Positions 24,321 to 32,471 of a stretch of 64,000 bases of DNA are shown here, piece after piece. How positions within the stretch are numbered: the first letter of the stretch is position 1; every line of letters begins with the position of its first letter. The stretch is from Amycolatopsis sp. A133 (GTDB lineage: Bacteria; Actinomycetota; Actinomycetes; Mycobacteriales; Pseudonocardiaceae). The stretch spans positions 52,576 through 116,575 of the forward strand of contig NZ_JAVHJU010000046.1 in the NCBI RefSeq assembly GCF_031082405.1. The letters run 5' to 3'. Under the pieces are notes generated by a model that was given only the letters and a program-made list of their open reading frames with translations, searched no databases and was not told the DNA's origin. Both the position numbers and the translations under genes were made by a program.

Positions 24321-25532
24321 ATGTCCACCTCCAAGAAGAACCGCTGGGCGGCACTCTTCGCCGCCTGCGCACTGCTCGTCCTCGGGCAGCAGGCCCTCGC
24401 TCCGTCCCCGGCGGAAGCAGCGGCCACGTTCACCGACGACTTCAACGGCGCCGCGGGCGCCGGGGTCGACGGGTCGAAGTGGCAGCTCGAAACCGGCGAC
24501 AACGTCAACAACCACGAGCGGCAGTACTACACCTCCGGCACCAACAACGCCCAGCTCGACGGTCAGGGCCACCTCGTCATCACCGCCAAGAAGGAAAACC
24601 CCGGCAACTACAACTGCTGGTACGGCCGCTGCGAGTACACCTCCGCCCGGCTCAACACCGCCGGCAAGTTCAGCCAGGCCTACGGTCACTTCGAGACGCG
24701 CATGAAACTCCCGCGCGGACAGGGGATGTGGCCCGCCTTCTGGATGCTCGGCGGCGGGAACTGGCCCACCGACGGCGAAATCGACATCATGGAGAACGTC
24801 GGGTTCGAGCCGAACACCGTGCACGGCACCATCCACGGCCCCGGCTACTCCGGCGCCGGCGGCATCGGCGCGGCCTACAACGGCCCGAACTTCTCCGACG
24901 ACTTCCACACCTACGCCATCGACTGGGCCCCCAACCAGATCAAGTGGTACGTCGACGGAAACCTGTACCAGACGCGCACTCCGTCGGACCTCAACGGCAA
25001 CCGCTGGGTGTACGACCACAGCTTCTTCCTCATCCTCAACCTCGCCGTCGGCGGGTACTGGCCCGGCGATCCCAACAGCAGCACGCAGTTCCCGCAGCAG
25101 CTGGTCGTCGACTACGTGCACGTCACGAACACCGCGAGCAGCGGCGGCGGCCGGACCGGCACGATCACCGGCATCGGCGGCAAGTGCGTCGACGTCGCCG
25201 GCGCCAACAGCGCCAACGGCACGCCCATCCAGATCACCGACTGCAACGGCAACGCCGCGCAGAGCTGGACCGTCGGTACCGACGGCACCCTCCGCGCCCT
25301 CGGCAAGTGCATGGACGTCTCCGGCGCGGGCACCGCGGACGGGACAGCGGTGCAGCTCTACGACTGCAACGGAACCGGCGCCCAGCAATGGGTTGTGACC
25401 GGAGCGAAGGACATCGTCAACCCGAACGCGAACAAGTGCCTCGACGCCACCGGCAACTCGAGCGCGAACGGCACCCGCCTGCAAATCTGGACCTGCGGCG
25501 GCGGCGCGAACCAGAAGTGGACCACTCCCTGA
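24321..25532 (+). CDS. Secreted GH16 beta-1,3-glucanase (laminarinase) with CBM13
   Basis: Protein of 403 aa. A signal peptide (about 1-34, ending AEAA) precedes a GH16 domain (about 36-270). The catalytic motif GEIDIMEN places nucleophile Glu153, Asp155 and acid/base Glu158, matching laminarinase-type GH16. WPAFWMLGG and FFLILNLAVGG are further family blocks. A Gly-rich linker leads to a ricin-like CBM13 (about 278-403) with three repeated KC(V/M/L)D... QxW units. GAGAGAGG lies 8 nt before the ATG. It should hydrolyse fungal or algal beta-1,3-glucans outside the cell and could feed oligosaccharides to the upstream importer. Confidence 0.93.
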   Translation: MSTSKKNRWAALFAACALLVLGQQALAPSPAEAAATFTDDFNGAAGAGVDGSKWQLETGDNVNNHERQYYTSGTNNAQLDGQGHLVITAKKENPGNYNCWYGRCEYTSARLNTAGKFSQAYGHFETRMKLPRGQGMWPAFWMLGGGNWPTDGEIDIMENVGFEPNTVHGTIHGPGYSGAGGIGAAYNGPNFSDDFHTYAIDWAPNQIKWYVDGNLYQTRTPSDLNGNRWVYDHSFFLILNLAVGGYWPGDPNSSTQFPQQLVVDYVHVTNTASSGGGRTGTITGIGGKCVDVAGANSANGTPIQITDCNGNAAQSWTVGTDGTLRALGKCMDVSGAGTADGTAVQLYDCNGTGAQQWVVTGAKDIVNPNANKCLDATGNSSANGTRLQIWTCGGGANQKWTTP

Positions 25533-25542
25533 CCCACCCCCC

Positions 25543-25588
25543 GTCGTGAGTGGTAAGGCGGGTTAGAACCCGCCTTACCACTCACGAC
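25543..25588. terminator. Dispersed hairpin element, copy 2 (perfect 22-bp arms)
   Basis: Arms 25543-25564 and 25567-25588 pair perfectly around a 2-nt AG loop. The sequence is nearly the same as copy 1 (9280-9329) apart from the loop. It starts 10 nt after the GH16 stop, where a terminator is expected. Confidence 0.85.
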
Positions 25589-25647
25589 CGGGGCCGGCGG
25601 GGGCGTTCCCGACGAAAGTCGCGCGGCGGGTGCGGCAGGATCGCGGC

Positions 25648-26670
25648 ATGCGTGTCGTGCTGCTCGTGCTCGCCCTGCTCGGCTCCGTCGCCGTCCCCGC
25701 GTCGGCGGGGGAGCGCCTGCCGCGGTGGGAGCCGAAACCCACCGGTGTCACGGCCCAGTTCCGCGGCCTGTCCGCGGTCAGCGGGCGGGTCGCCTGGGTG
25801 AGCGGCACCCAGGGCACCGTCCTGCGCACCACCGACGGCGGTGCCACCTGGAAGCCCGTCGGACCGCCGGGGACCGAGACGCTGCAGTTCCGCGACATCG
25901 AGGCCTTCGACGCCGACCACGCCGTGGTCCTCTCCATCGGCCCCGGCACCGACTCCCGCGTCTACCGGACCGACGACGGCGGCGCGCACTGGCGCCAGAC
26001 GTTCCAGAACACCGACGCCGCGGCGTTCTACGACTGCCTCGCTTTCTTCGACCCCTGGCGCGGCCTGGCGATGAGCGACCCCGTCGACGGCCGGTTCCGG
26101 GTGCAGGCCACCTTCGACGGCGGCCGCAGCTGGCGGCCGGTGCCCGACAGCGGCTTCCCACCGGCGCTGCCCGGCGAGGCCGGGTTCGCCGCCAGCGGCC
26201 AGTGCGTCACGACGGCCGGGCCGTTCGACGCCTGGCTGGCCACCGGCGGCGGCACCACCGCCCGCGTCCTGCACTCCGGCGACGGCGGCCGCCACTGGAC
26301 GGCGTCGGCCACGCCACTGGCCAGCAGCCCCTCGGCGGGGGTCTTCGCCCTGGCCTTCCGCTCGCCGTCCCAGGGCATCGCGATCGGCGGCGACTTCGCC
26401 AACCCGGACGCACCCGGCCCGGCCGTCGCGCTGACCCGGGACCGCGGGCGCACCTGGACCATGCCGGGCCAGTACCCCGCCGGGTACCGCTCGGGGCTGG
26501 CCTGGCGTGGCGGGACGGTGCTCGCCGTCGGCCCCGGCGGCAGCGACGTCAGCCCCGACGGCGGACGGCACTGGCGGTCGTTCGACACCGGCAGCTTCGA
26601 CAGCGTGGATTGCGCCGGGGCGGCCTGCTGGGCCAGTGGCGCCGGGGGCCGGGTCGCGCGCCTTCGCTAG
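25648..26670 (+). CDS. Secreted BNR/sialidase-like beta-propeller protein
   Basis: Protein of 340 aa with a short signal peptide (MRVVLLVLALLGSVAVPASA). It has several Asp-box-like repeats: TTDGGATWKPV, TDDGGAHWRQT, FDGGRSWRPV, GDGGRHWTAS and DRGRTWTMP, spaced as blades of a propeller. Such proteins are often labelled oxidoreductase-like or photosystem-stability-like, but no catalytic residues can be named. The gene has no Shine-Dalgarno; CAGGAT 6 nt before the ATG may be a -10 of a leaderless transcript. Its TAG overlaps the convergent SDR stop (CTAG). Confidence 0.75.
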   Translation: MRVVLLVLALLGSVAVPASAGERLPRWEPKPTGVTAQFRGLSAVSGRVAWVSGTQGTVLRTTDGGATWKPVGPPGTETLQFRDIEAFDADHAVVLSIGPGTDSRVYRTDDGGAHWRQTFQNTDAAAFYDCLAFFDPWRGLAMSDPVDGRFRVQATFDGGRSWRPVPDSGFPPALPGEAGFAASGQCVTTAGPFDAWLATGGGTTARVLHSGDGGRHWTASATPLASSPSAGVFALAFRSPSQGIAIGGDFANPDAPGPAVALTRDRGRTWTMPGQYPAGYRSGLAWRGGTVLAVGPGGSDVSPDGGRHWRSFDTGSFDSVDCAGAACWASGAGGRVARLR

Positions 26671-27365
26671 AGGACCTGGCCGGTGGGCCGGACCATGATC
26701 TCGTTGACGTCGACCGTGGGCGGCTGCTGGACGGCATAGAGCACGGCGCGGGCGATGTCGTCCGGAGCCAGCTTCGGCTTCTTGCGCTGCTCGTCGTCAA
26801 GGATGTCGGTGTCGGTGATGCCGGGGTTGATCAGCGTGACCCGCACGCCGGTGCCGACGGCCTCCTCGCGGATCGCGCCGGCCATGCCGGTGACGGCCCA
26901 CTTCGTCGCGGAGTAGAGGCTCGCGTTGCGGATGTACCGGCCGGCGACCGAGCCGGTGATCAGCAGGTGCCCGGCGGTTTCCCGGAGCGCCGGAAGGGCG
27001 GCGCGGGCGGTGTAGGCCGCGCCGAGGACGTTGGTGCGGACCATCTCTTCCCAGGCCCGCGGATCGGGATCGTCGGTGCCGAAGAAGGAGGTGCCGACGC
27101 CGATGCCGGCGTTGGCGAAGGCGGCGTCGAGCCGTCCGAACCGTTCGACGGTCCCGGCGACGGCTCCGGAGATGCTCGGCCAATCGGCGACGTCGGCGGC
27201 GAGCGCGACGGCGTTGTCGTCGCCGAGCTCGGCCGCGAGGCCCGCAACGGACTCGGCTTTGCGGGCGACGAGGGCGACTTTGAACCCGGAGGCGGCGGCC
27301 AGGCGCGCGGTCGCGGCGCCGAGGCCGCGGGAGGCACCGGTGATGAGGAGAACGCGATCATCCAT
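26667..27365 (-). CDS. Short-chain dehydrogenase/reductase
   Basis: Protein of 232 aa, classical SDR. It has TGASRGLGAA for NAD(P) binding, the NAG motif in FANAGIG, catalytic Ser in LLITGSVAGR and YSATK with Tyr/Lys. The Arg in VARKAES after beta2 suggests NADPH preference. The substrate is unknown. It is convergent with the BNR gene, sharing a CTAG at their stops, and is followed upstream by a separate quinone oxidoreductase gene on the same strand. Confidence 0.88.
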   Translation of the reverse strand: MDDRVLLITGASRGLGAATARLAAASGFKVALVARKAESVAGLAAELGDDNAVALAADVADWPSISGAVAGTVERFGRLDAAFANAGIGVGTSFFGTDDPDPRAWEEMVRTNVLGAAYTARAALPALRETAGHLLITGSVAGRYIRNASLYSATKWAVTGMAGAIREEAVGTGVRVTLINPGITDTDILDDEQRKKPKLAPDDIARAVLYAVQQPPTVDVNEIMVRPTGQVL

Positions 27366-27394
27366 GCCTCCAGGCTAGGCGGATTCCCCGGTCC

Positions 27395-28318
27395 TCAGGG
27401 CACCAGCACGAGGCGGCCGCGCAGGCCGCCCGCGGCGAGCCGTTCGTGCGCGGCCGCCGCCTCCTTCAGCGGCAGAATCCCGGCGACGCGCAGGGGGAGC
27501 GTGCCGTCCTCCGCCGCCCGGGCCAGCTCGGCCAGGCGCTCGCCGTCGGCGCGGATCCACACCGCGCGCACCCGGATCCCGCGCAACGGGAGCGGGGCGG
27601 CACCGGCGGCGAAGGCCACGAACTCGCCGCCGCCGCGGACCGCGTCGAGGGCGTCCAAGCCCAGCAACGCGGTGTCGAGGGCGGCGTCCACTCCGCCCGG
27701 GACCAGCGCGCGCACCCGGTCGCCCAGCGCCGGTCCGCGCGGTACGAACTCGTCCGCGCCGAACGCCCGGACCTCCGCTTCGTCCGCCTCGGACGCCACC
27801 GCGACCACGCGCAGCTTCCGGGCGTGCGCCAGCGCGACGGCATACCCGCCGACCGCGCCCGCCGCCCCGGTGATCAGAACCGTCCCGGTGGTTTCGACGA
27901 GGTCCAGGGCCTGCGCGGCCGTCAGGGCGTTGAGCGGGAGAGCCGCCGCTTCGACCGGGGAGACACCCGCCGGTGCGGGTGCGACCGCGGAGGCGTCCAG
28001 GACGATGTGGCCGGCGTAGGCGCCCAGTGGCGTGGCGATCCGATCGCGCAGGCCGATCACCGCGTCGCCCGCGCGGAAGCCGGTGTCCCCGGCGTCGTCG
28101 ATCTCGCCGGCGACGTCCCAGCCCACCCCGAGCACCTCCCGCGGCGGGATCACCCCGGCCGCGGTGAGCGCCCCGGACCGGGTCGCGAGGTCCACGGGGT
28201 TCACCGCGGCCGCCAGCACGCGGATCCGGACCTGCCCCGGGCCGGGTCCGGGCACCGGCACCTCGACGTGCTCCAGGACCTCCGGGCCCCCGAACCGCCG
28301 CACCACCACCGCACGCAT
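27395..28318 (-). CDS. Zinc-independent MDR/quinone oxidoreductase
   Basis: Protein of 307 aa of the medium-chain dehydrogenase family. The N-terminal GroES-like domain is MRAVVVRRFGGPEVLEHVEV with VNPVDLATRSG. The Rossmann fold is VLITGAAGAVGGYAVALA. It lacks the structural-zinc cysteines, as quinone oxidoreductases do, so it probably reduces quinones or enones with NADPH. The ATG follows GGAGGAG. It is divergent from an HxlR-type regulator, the usual redox-sensing partner of such enzymes. Confidence 0.87.
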   Translation of the reverse strand: MRAVVVRRFGGPEVLEHVEVPVPGPGPGQVRIRVLAAAVNPVDLATRSGALTAAGVIPPREVLGVGWDVAGEIDDAGDTGFRAGDAVIGLRDRIATPLGAYAGHIVLDASAVAPAPAGVSPVEAAALPLNALTAAQALDLVETTGTVLITGAAGAVGGYAVALAHARKLRVVAVASEADEAEVRAFGADEFVPRGPALGDRVRALVPGGVDAALDTALLGLDALDAVRGGGEFVAFAAGAAPLPLRGIRVRAVWIRADGERLAELARAAEDGTLPLRVAGILPLKEAAAAHERLAAGGLRGRLVLVP

Positions 28319-28366
28319 CGTCGTCTCCTCCGCGGGTCGAACCTTCCCCGCGAACGTATGGGGAGC

Positions 28367-28385
28367 TACTCTCCGATGGGAAGTA
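28367..28385. promoter_or_regulatory. Imperfect palindrome in the qor-HxlR divergent promoter
   Basis: TACTCTCC-GAT-GGGAAGTA has 8-bp arms with two mismatches (TACTnnCC/GGnnAGTA). TACTCT (28367-28372) could be the -10 of the HxlR gene with TTCCCC 17 bp upstream. This fits autoregulation by the HxlR protein. Confidence 0.5.
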
Positions 28386-28425
28386 CGCACCCGCAGGTGC
28401 CCACCGAACGAGGAGGTTCGCCCCG

Positions 28426-28857
28426 GTGCCCACGCGCACGGCGGAACAGCGGCGGCAAGCCGAAAAAGCCGCCTACGACGCCTATCTGGCGGCCTGCCCG
28501 ACCCGGAAGCTGCTGGACGAGATCGCCGGCAAGTGGGTCAGCCTCGTTCTCGTCGCCCTCGGTGACGGCCCGCAGCGCTACAGCGACCTTTCGCGGCGCA
28601 TCGCCGGGGTCAGCCAGAAGATGCTCACCCAGACCCTGCGCGTCCTCGAACGCGACGGGCTGGTGCGCCGCGAGGTCACCCCGGCGGTGCCCGTCCGCGT
28701 CGACTATTCCCTTACGCCACTGGGGGAATCGCTGCGCGCGCTGATGGCCGGGTTCAAGGACTGGGCCGAGGCCAACTTCGACGCCGTCGACGCCGCCCGC
28801 ACCGATTACGACGCGCGTACCCCGGACCTCACGATCGGGCCGGGCGGCTCCGGCTAG
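28426..28857 (+). CDS. HxlR-family transcriptional regulator
   Basis: Protein of 143 aa with the HxlR winged helix: CPTRKLLDEIAGKWVSLVLV, RYSDLSRRIAGVSQKMLTQTL and VDYSLTPLGESL. The N-terminal Cys of CPTRK is at the position used for thiol or quinone sensing in some HxlR proteins. The GTG start has GAGGAGG upstream. It is divergent from the quinone oxidoreductase and probably controls it. Its TAG stop doubles as the first bases of the pafB -10 element. Confidence 0.88.
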   Translation: MPTRTAEQRRQAEKAAYDAYLAACPTRKLLDEIAGKWVSLVLVALGDGPQRYSDLSRRIAGVSQKMLTQTLRVLERDGLVRREVTPAVPVRVDYSLTPLGESLRALMAGFKDWAEANFDAVDAARTDYDARTPDLTIGPGGSG

Positions 28858-28860
28858 GCT
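28855..28860 (+). promoter_or_regulatory. TAGGCT -10 for leaderless pafB
   Basis: TAGGCT is followed by 7 nt and then the GTG of pafB. Its first three bases are the stop codon of the HxlR gene. Confidence 0.6.
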
Positions 28861-28867
28861 CTACCGG

Positions 28868-29854
28868 GTGTCCACCGCACGCGCCGAACGGCTGGTCAAT
28901 CTGGTGCTGGCCCTGTTGTCCACCCGGCAGTACCTCACTGCCGAGCGGATCCGCGGCATCGTGCCCGGATACGGCGACGCGGCCAGCGACGAGGCCTACT
29001 TCCGGATGTTCGAACGGGACAAGACCGAGCTGCGCGAACTCGGCATCCCGCTGGAAACCGGCCGCAACTCCGCCTTCGACGCCATCGAGGGTTACCGCAT
29101 CGCCCGCCGCGACTACGAACTCGGCGAAATCGACCTCGCCCCCGACGAGGCCGCCGCCGTCGCGCTGGCGTCCCGGCTGTGGGACTCGCCGGAGCTGACC
29201 GGGCAGGCCCAGGGCGCGCTCGTGAAGCTGCGCGCCGCCGGACTGGAGGTCGACGACCAGGCCCCCACCGTGGTCGAGCCGCGGGTGCGCGCCGAACCGG
29301 CGTTCGGGCCGCTGCTGGCCGCGGTCCAGAACGGGCAGGCCGTCCGCTTCGAATACCGCCGCAGCGGTTCCCCGGAGCGGATCATGCGGACCCTCGAACC
29401 GTGGGGCGTGGTGTCGTGGCGCGCCCGCTGGTACGTCGTCGGGCACGACCGCGACCGCGGCGCCACCCGCTGCTTCCGGCTCTCCCGCGTCACCGGGCAG
29501 GTCCGCGCCGTCGGCAAACCGGGCGAGGTCCGCCGCCCCGAAGGCGTCAACCTGCTCAAGCTCGTCACGGCCACCGGCGACAGCGAACCCGCCCCGGTCA
29601 CCAAAGCCCGGGTCTGGGTCGCCGACGGCCGCGCGGCCGGGGTCCGCCGCCGCGGCACGGTGGTCGGCCGATCCGTGATCGACGGCGAAGAGGGCGACCT
29701 CGTGGAAATCGGCCTGCTCTACCCGGAATCGGCCGCCGACTGGATCGCCGCCCAGGGGCCCGACGTCGTGGTGCTCGAACCCGACGTGCTGGCCAAGAGC
29801 GTCCAGGACCGGCTGGAAGCCGTCGTCGCGCGGCAGGGGAGTGTTGTGCTGTGA
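28868..29854 (+). CDS. pafB: WYL-domain DNA-damage-response activator subunit PafB
   Basis: Protein of 328 aa. The N-terminal winged helix is ERLVNLVLALLSTRQYLTAE, followed by a linker and a WYL domain (VRFEYRRSG to CFRLSRVTG) in which the signature reads WYVVG, then a WCX C-terminus. In mycobacteria PafB and PafC form a heteromeric activator of the LexA/RecA-independent DNA damage response. The gene has no Shine-Dalgarno and lies 7 nt after TAGGCT, so translation is probably leaderless. It overlaps pafC as GTGA. The pafA ligase gene that normally precedes it is not adjacent. Confidence 0.92.
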   Translation: MSTARAERLVNLVLALLSTRQYLTAERIRGIVPGYGDAASDEAYFRMFERDKTELRELGIPLETGRNSAFDAIEGYRIARRDYELGEIDLAPDEAAAVALASRLWDSPELTGQAQGALVKLRAAGLEVDDQAPTVVEPRVRAEPAFGPLLAAVQNGQAVRFEYRRSGSPERIMRTLEPWGVVSWRARWYVVGHDRDRGATRCFRLSRVTGQVRAVGKPGEVRRPEGVNLLKLVTATGDSEPAPVTKARVWVADGRAAGVRRRGTVVGRSVIDGEEGDLVEIGLLYPESAADWIAAQGPDVVVLEPDVLAKSVQDRLEAVVARQGSVVL

Positions 29855-30831
29855 GCGGGTCCACCGACCGGATGCCGCGGCTGCTGGCGCTCGTGCCCTA
29901 CCTGCTCGCCCGCCCGGGCATCCGCGTCGACGAAGCCGCGCAGGACTTCGACGTCACGCCGAAGCAGCTGCGCAAGGACCTCGAGCTGCTGTGGATGTGC
30001 GGGCTGCCCGGCTACGGCCCCGGCGACCTGATCGACCTGTCCTTCGAGGGCGACACGATCGTCGTCACCCACGACGCCGGGATGAGCCGCCCGCTGCGGC
30101 TCACCGGGGGTGAGGCGACCGCGCTGCTGGTGGCGCTGCGGGCGCTCGCCGAGACGCCGGGCGTGGTCGACGGCGACGCCGTCCGCCGCTCCATCGCCAA
30201 GATCGAATCCGCCGCCGGGCAGGCCCAGCCGGCGGGCGTGGTCGTCGGCGGGGGCGTGCGCGAGGGCAAGAAGACCGCGCGGACCCGCGAGGAGGTCGCC
30301 CGCGCCCTGCAGGGCGGGCGCGCGCTGCGGATCCGCTACTACACCGCCTCGAAGGACCAGATCACCGAGCGCACGGTCGACCCGATGCGGCTGCTGATCG
30401 TCCAGGCGGTCGGCTACCTCGAAGCCTGGTGCCGCCGCGCCGAGGGCGTCCGGCTGTTCCGGCTCGACCGGATCGACGAGCTGGCGGTCCTCGACGAGCC
30501 GTCGCGCCCGCCCGCGCACGCCCACCCCACCGACATCTCCGAGGGAGTCTTCCGCGAGCGTCCCGATCAGCGGGAGGCGGTCCTGGTCCTCGACCCGGAC
30601 GCACGCTGGGTAGCCGAGTACTACCCGTGCGAGGAGCTCGACGAGCTCGACGGCGGCCGCCTGCGGATCCGGATGCGCTACGCCGACCAGTCCTGGATGG
30701 TGCGCCTCGTCCTCGGTCTCGGCGGGGAAGCGCTGGTGGAGAGCCCGGCCGACCTCGCGTCCGACGTCGGTCGCCGCGCCGCCGGCGCCGTGGCCCGAGC
30801 CCGTCACCTTCCGTCAACCTGCGACCACTAG
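29851..30831 (+). CDS. pafC: WYL-domain DNA-damage-response activator subunit PafC
   Basis: Protein of 326 aa starting at GTG 29851 inside the pafB stop. Winged helix at residues 8-70 (LLALVPYLLARPGIRVDEAA, TPKQLRKDLELLWMCGLPG), then a WYL domain (LRIRYYTASKDQITERTVDP, LEAWCRRAEGVRLFRLDRI) and a WCX domain. It works with PafB as one regulator; the tight overlap ensures equal synthesis. Ligand binding by the WYL domains to single-stranded DNA has been proposed for the family. Its TAG provides the first bases of the next gene's -10. Confidence 0.92.
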   Translation: MSGSTDRMPRLLALVPYLLARPGIRVDEAAQDFDVTPKQLRKDLELLWMCGLPGYGPGDLIDLSFEGDTIVVTHDAGMSRPLRLTGGEATALLVALRALAETPGVVDGDAVRRSIAKIESAAGQAQPAGVVVGGGVREGKKTARTREEVARALQGGRALRIRYYTASKDQITERTVDPMRLLIVQAVGYLEAWCRRAEGVRLFRLDRIDELAVLDEPSRPPAHAHPTDISEGVFRERPDQREAVLVLDPDARWVAEYYPCEELDELDGGRLRIRMRYADQSWMVRLVLGLGGEALVESPADLASDVGRRAAGAVARARHLPSTCDH

Positions 30832-30834
30832 GCT
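30829..30834 (+). promoter_or_regulatory. TAGGCT -10 for the leaderless 30841 gene
   Basis: TAGGCT overlaps the pafC stop codon and is followed by 6 nt and then the GTG at 30841, the same layout as in front of pafB. Confidence 0.55.
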
Positions 30835-30840
30835 GGCGGC

Positions 30841-31053
30841 GTGCCGTACCTGCCCACCGCTGTGCTCATCGTGCTCGGCGTTGCCGTCCTCGTGGTCCTG
30901 CTGGTGCGGACCGTCAAGGTCTTGCGTGCCTTCCGGCAGACCGCAAGCATGGTGGCTACGAACACCCAGGACCGGGCGGGACTCGTGCGCGCCCGGTCGG
31001 CGGCGTTGCGCGTCGCGTTCGCGCAGCGCCACCGCAAGCCGGAAAACCAGTAA
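30841..31053 (+). CDS. Small single-span membrane protein (70 aa)
   Basis: One N-terminal hydrophobic helix (LPTAVLIVLGVAVLVVLLV) is followed by a basic cytoplasmic tail rich in Arg and Ala. It sits between pafC and tatA. The high positive charge after the helix predicts an N-out, C-in topology. Function is unknown; a structural role with Tat is conceivable but unsupported. The start is GTG after a leaderless-type -10. Confidence 0.7.
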   Translation: MPYLPTAVLIVLGVAVLVVLLVRTVKVLRAFRQTASMVATNTQDRAGLVRARSAALRVAFAQRHRKPENQ

Positions 31054-31084
31054 CATTCCTACCAGACGCAGATAGGAGGCCACC

Positions 31085-31411
31085 ATGCTGAACGGATTGC
31101 AGCCGTGGCATTTGATCATCTTGGTGCTCGTCGTCGTGCTGCTGTTCGGGGCCAAGAGGCTTCCCGACGCGGCCCGGTCCATCGGCAAGTCCATGAAGAT
31201 CTTCAAGGCCGAGACCAAGGACCTCACCGGCGACAAGACCGCGGCGCACGAAGACGCCGAGCCCGTCGAGACGAAGCAGATCCCGGCCACGCCCGTCGTC
31301 ACGCCCGTCGCCACGTCGGCGACCGACCAGCAGGTCGCCGACCTGCAGCGCCAGCTCGACGAGCTGAAGAAGCAGCAGGCCGCCGACCAGCCGCAGAAGA
31401 ACGTCAGCTGA
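31085..31411 (+). CDS. tatA: Sec-independent translocase subunit TatA
   Basis: Protein of 108 aa. N-terminal helix LQPWHLIILVLVVVLLFGAK is followed by RLPDAARSIGKSMKIFKAE, the FGxKRLPD hinge and amphipathic helix of TatA. A longer charged C-terminal coil ends in QVADLQRQLDELKKQQA. AGGAGG lies 6 nt before the ATG. TatA oligomers form the protein-conducting element for folded Tat substrates such as the GH127 enzyme in this window. A hairpin separates it from tatC. Confidence 0.96.
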   Translation: MLNGLQPWHLIILVLVVVLLFGAKRLPDAARSIGKSMKIFKAETKDLTGDKTAAHEDAEPVETKQIPATPVVTPVATSATDQQVADLQRQLDELKKQQAADQPQKNVS

Positions 31412-31441
31412 GCGGCTCGAGCCACACCCGGTCCCCTGTCT

Positions 31442-31472
31442 CCGGAGCGCGCCGGCCCCCGGTGCGCTCCGG
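31442..31472 (+). terminator. Intercistronic hairpin between tatA and tatC
   Basis: CCGGAGCGC (31442-31450) and GCGCTCCGG (31464-31472) are perfect 9-bp arms with a 13-nt loop, in the 88-bp gap. Partial termination or 3'-end stabilisation here would favour tatA over tatC, matching the known excess of TatA needed. Confidence 0.6.
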
Positions 31473-31499
31473 CTGACTCCGACGAGAACGGAACAACCC

Positions 31500-32471
31500 G
31501 TGGCGGAACCCGCCTCCGGAAACGGCGACAGCCGCCGGTCGAAGCGGCGCAAGCGCAGCCGTCGCACCAACCCCGACGGCACGATGACGCTCATCGAGCA
31601 CATCTACGAGTTCCGCCGCCGGCTCGGCTTCGCGATGCTCGCGATCGTGGTCGGCGGGATCCTCGGGTTCATCTGGTTCGGCACCAAGATCGGCCCGATC
31701 CCGTCGCTGGGCGACCTCGTCAAGGACCCGTACTGCGCGATCCCGCCGGACCGGCGGCTCGACAGCGCCGAGGGCTGCCGGTTGCTGCAGACCGTGCCGT
31801 TCGAGGCCTTCATGACCCAGCTGAAGGTCGGCATCGCGGCCGGTGCCGTGCTCCTCTCGCCGGCCTGGCTGTACCAGCTGTGGGCGTTCATCGCGCCCGG
31901 CCTGTACAGCAAGGAGCGCAAGTACGCGCTGACGTTCGTCGGGTTCGCGTCGGTGCTGTTCGCCGCGGGCGCCGTGCTCGCCTACATCCTCTTCCCGCAC
32001 GCCCTGCAGCTGCTCATGGGCTTCGGGCAGGACGCGTTCGTCACCGCGCTGACCGCGGACAAGTACATCTCGTTCCTGCTGTCGCTGCTGATCATCTTCG
32101 GGATCAGCTTCGAGCTCCCGCTGCTCGTGGTGATGCTCAACCGCGTCGGCATCGTGAAGTACGTGCAGCTGAAGAAGTGGCGCCGCGGCATCGTGTTCGC
32201 GCTGTTCGTCTTCGCCGCCTTCGCCACGCCGGGCTCGGACCCGTTCTCGATGCTCGGCCTCGCCGGCGCGCTCACCGTGCTCTTCGAGATCGCCGTGCAG
32301 ATGGCCCGCTTCCACGACCGCAAGCTGGAGAAGGCCCGCGGGGACGAGGGCTGGGACCAGCTCGCCGACGACGAAGCCGCACCGTTCGACTACACGCCGA
32401 GCACCGTCGACGACGAGCCGTCGACCCCGACCGCGTCCGGTGGCCGGTCGAGCACCGACGACGTCACCTAG
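31500..32471 (+). CDS. tatC: Sec-independent translocase subunit TatC
   Basis: Protein of 323 aa with six TM helices. It has a basic N-terminal tail, then MTLIEHIYEFRRRLG (the TatC cytoplasmic signature with conserved Glu and Arg) and VPFEAFMTQLKVG. The C-terminal LFVFAAFATPGSDPFSML is the usual (A/T)Px(D)P region. The polar, acidic C-terminal tail is typical of actinobacteria. TatC recognises twin-arginine signals. The start is GTG 31500. Its TAG shares one base with the next gene's GTG. Confidence 0.95.
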   Translation: MAEPASGNGDSRRSKRRKRSRRTNPDGTMTLIEHIYEFRRRLGFAMLAIVVGGILGFIWFGTKIGPIPSLGDLVKDPYCAIPPDRRLDSAEGCRLLQTVPFEAFMTQLKVGIAAGAVLLSPAWLYQLWAFIAPGLYSKERKYALTFVGFASVLFAAGAVLAYILFPHALQLLMGFGQDAFVTALTADKYISFLLSLLIIFGISFELPLLVVMLNRVGIVKYVQLKKWRRGIVFALFVFAAFATPGSDPFSMLGLAGALTVLFEIAVQMARFHDRKLEKARGDEGWDQLADDEAAPFDYTPSTVDDEPSTPTASGGRSSTDDVT

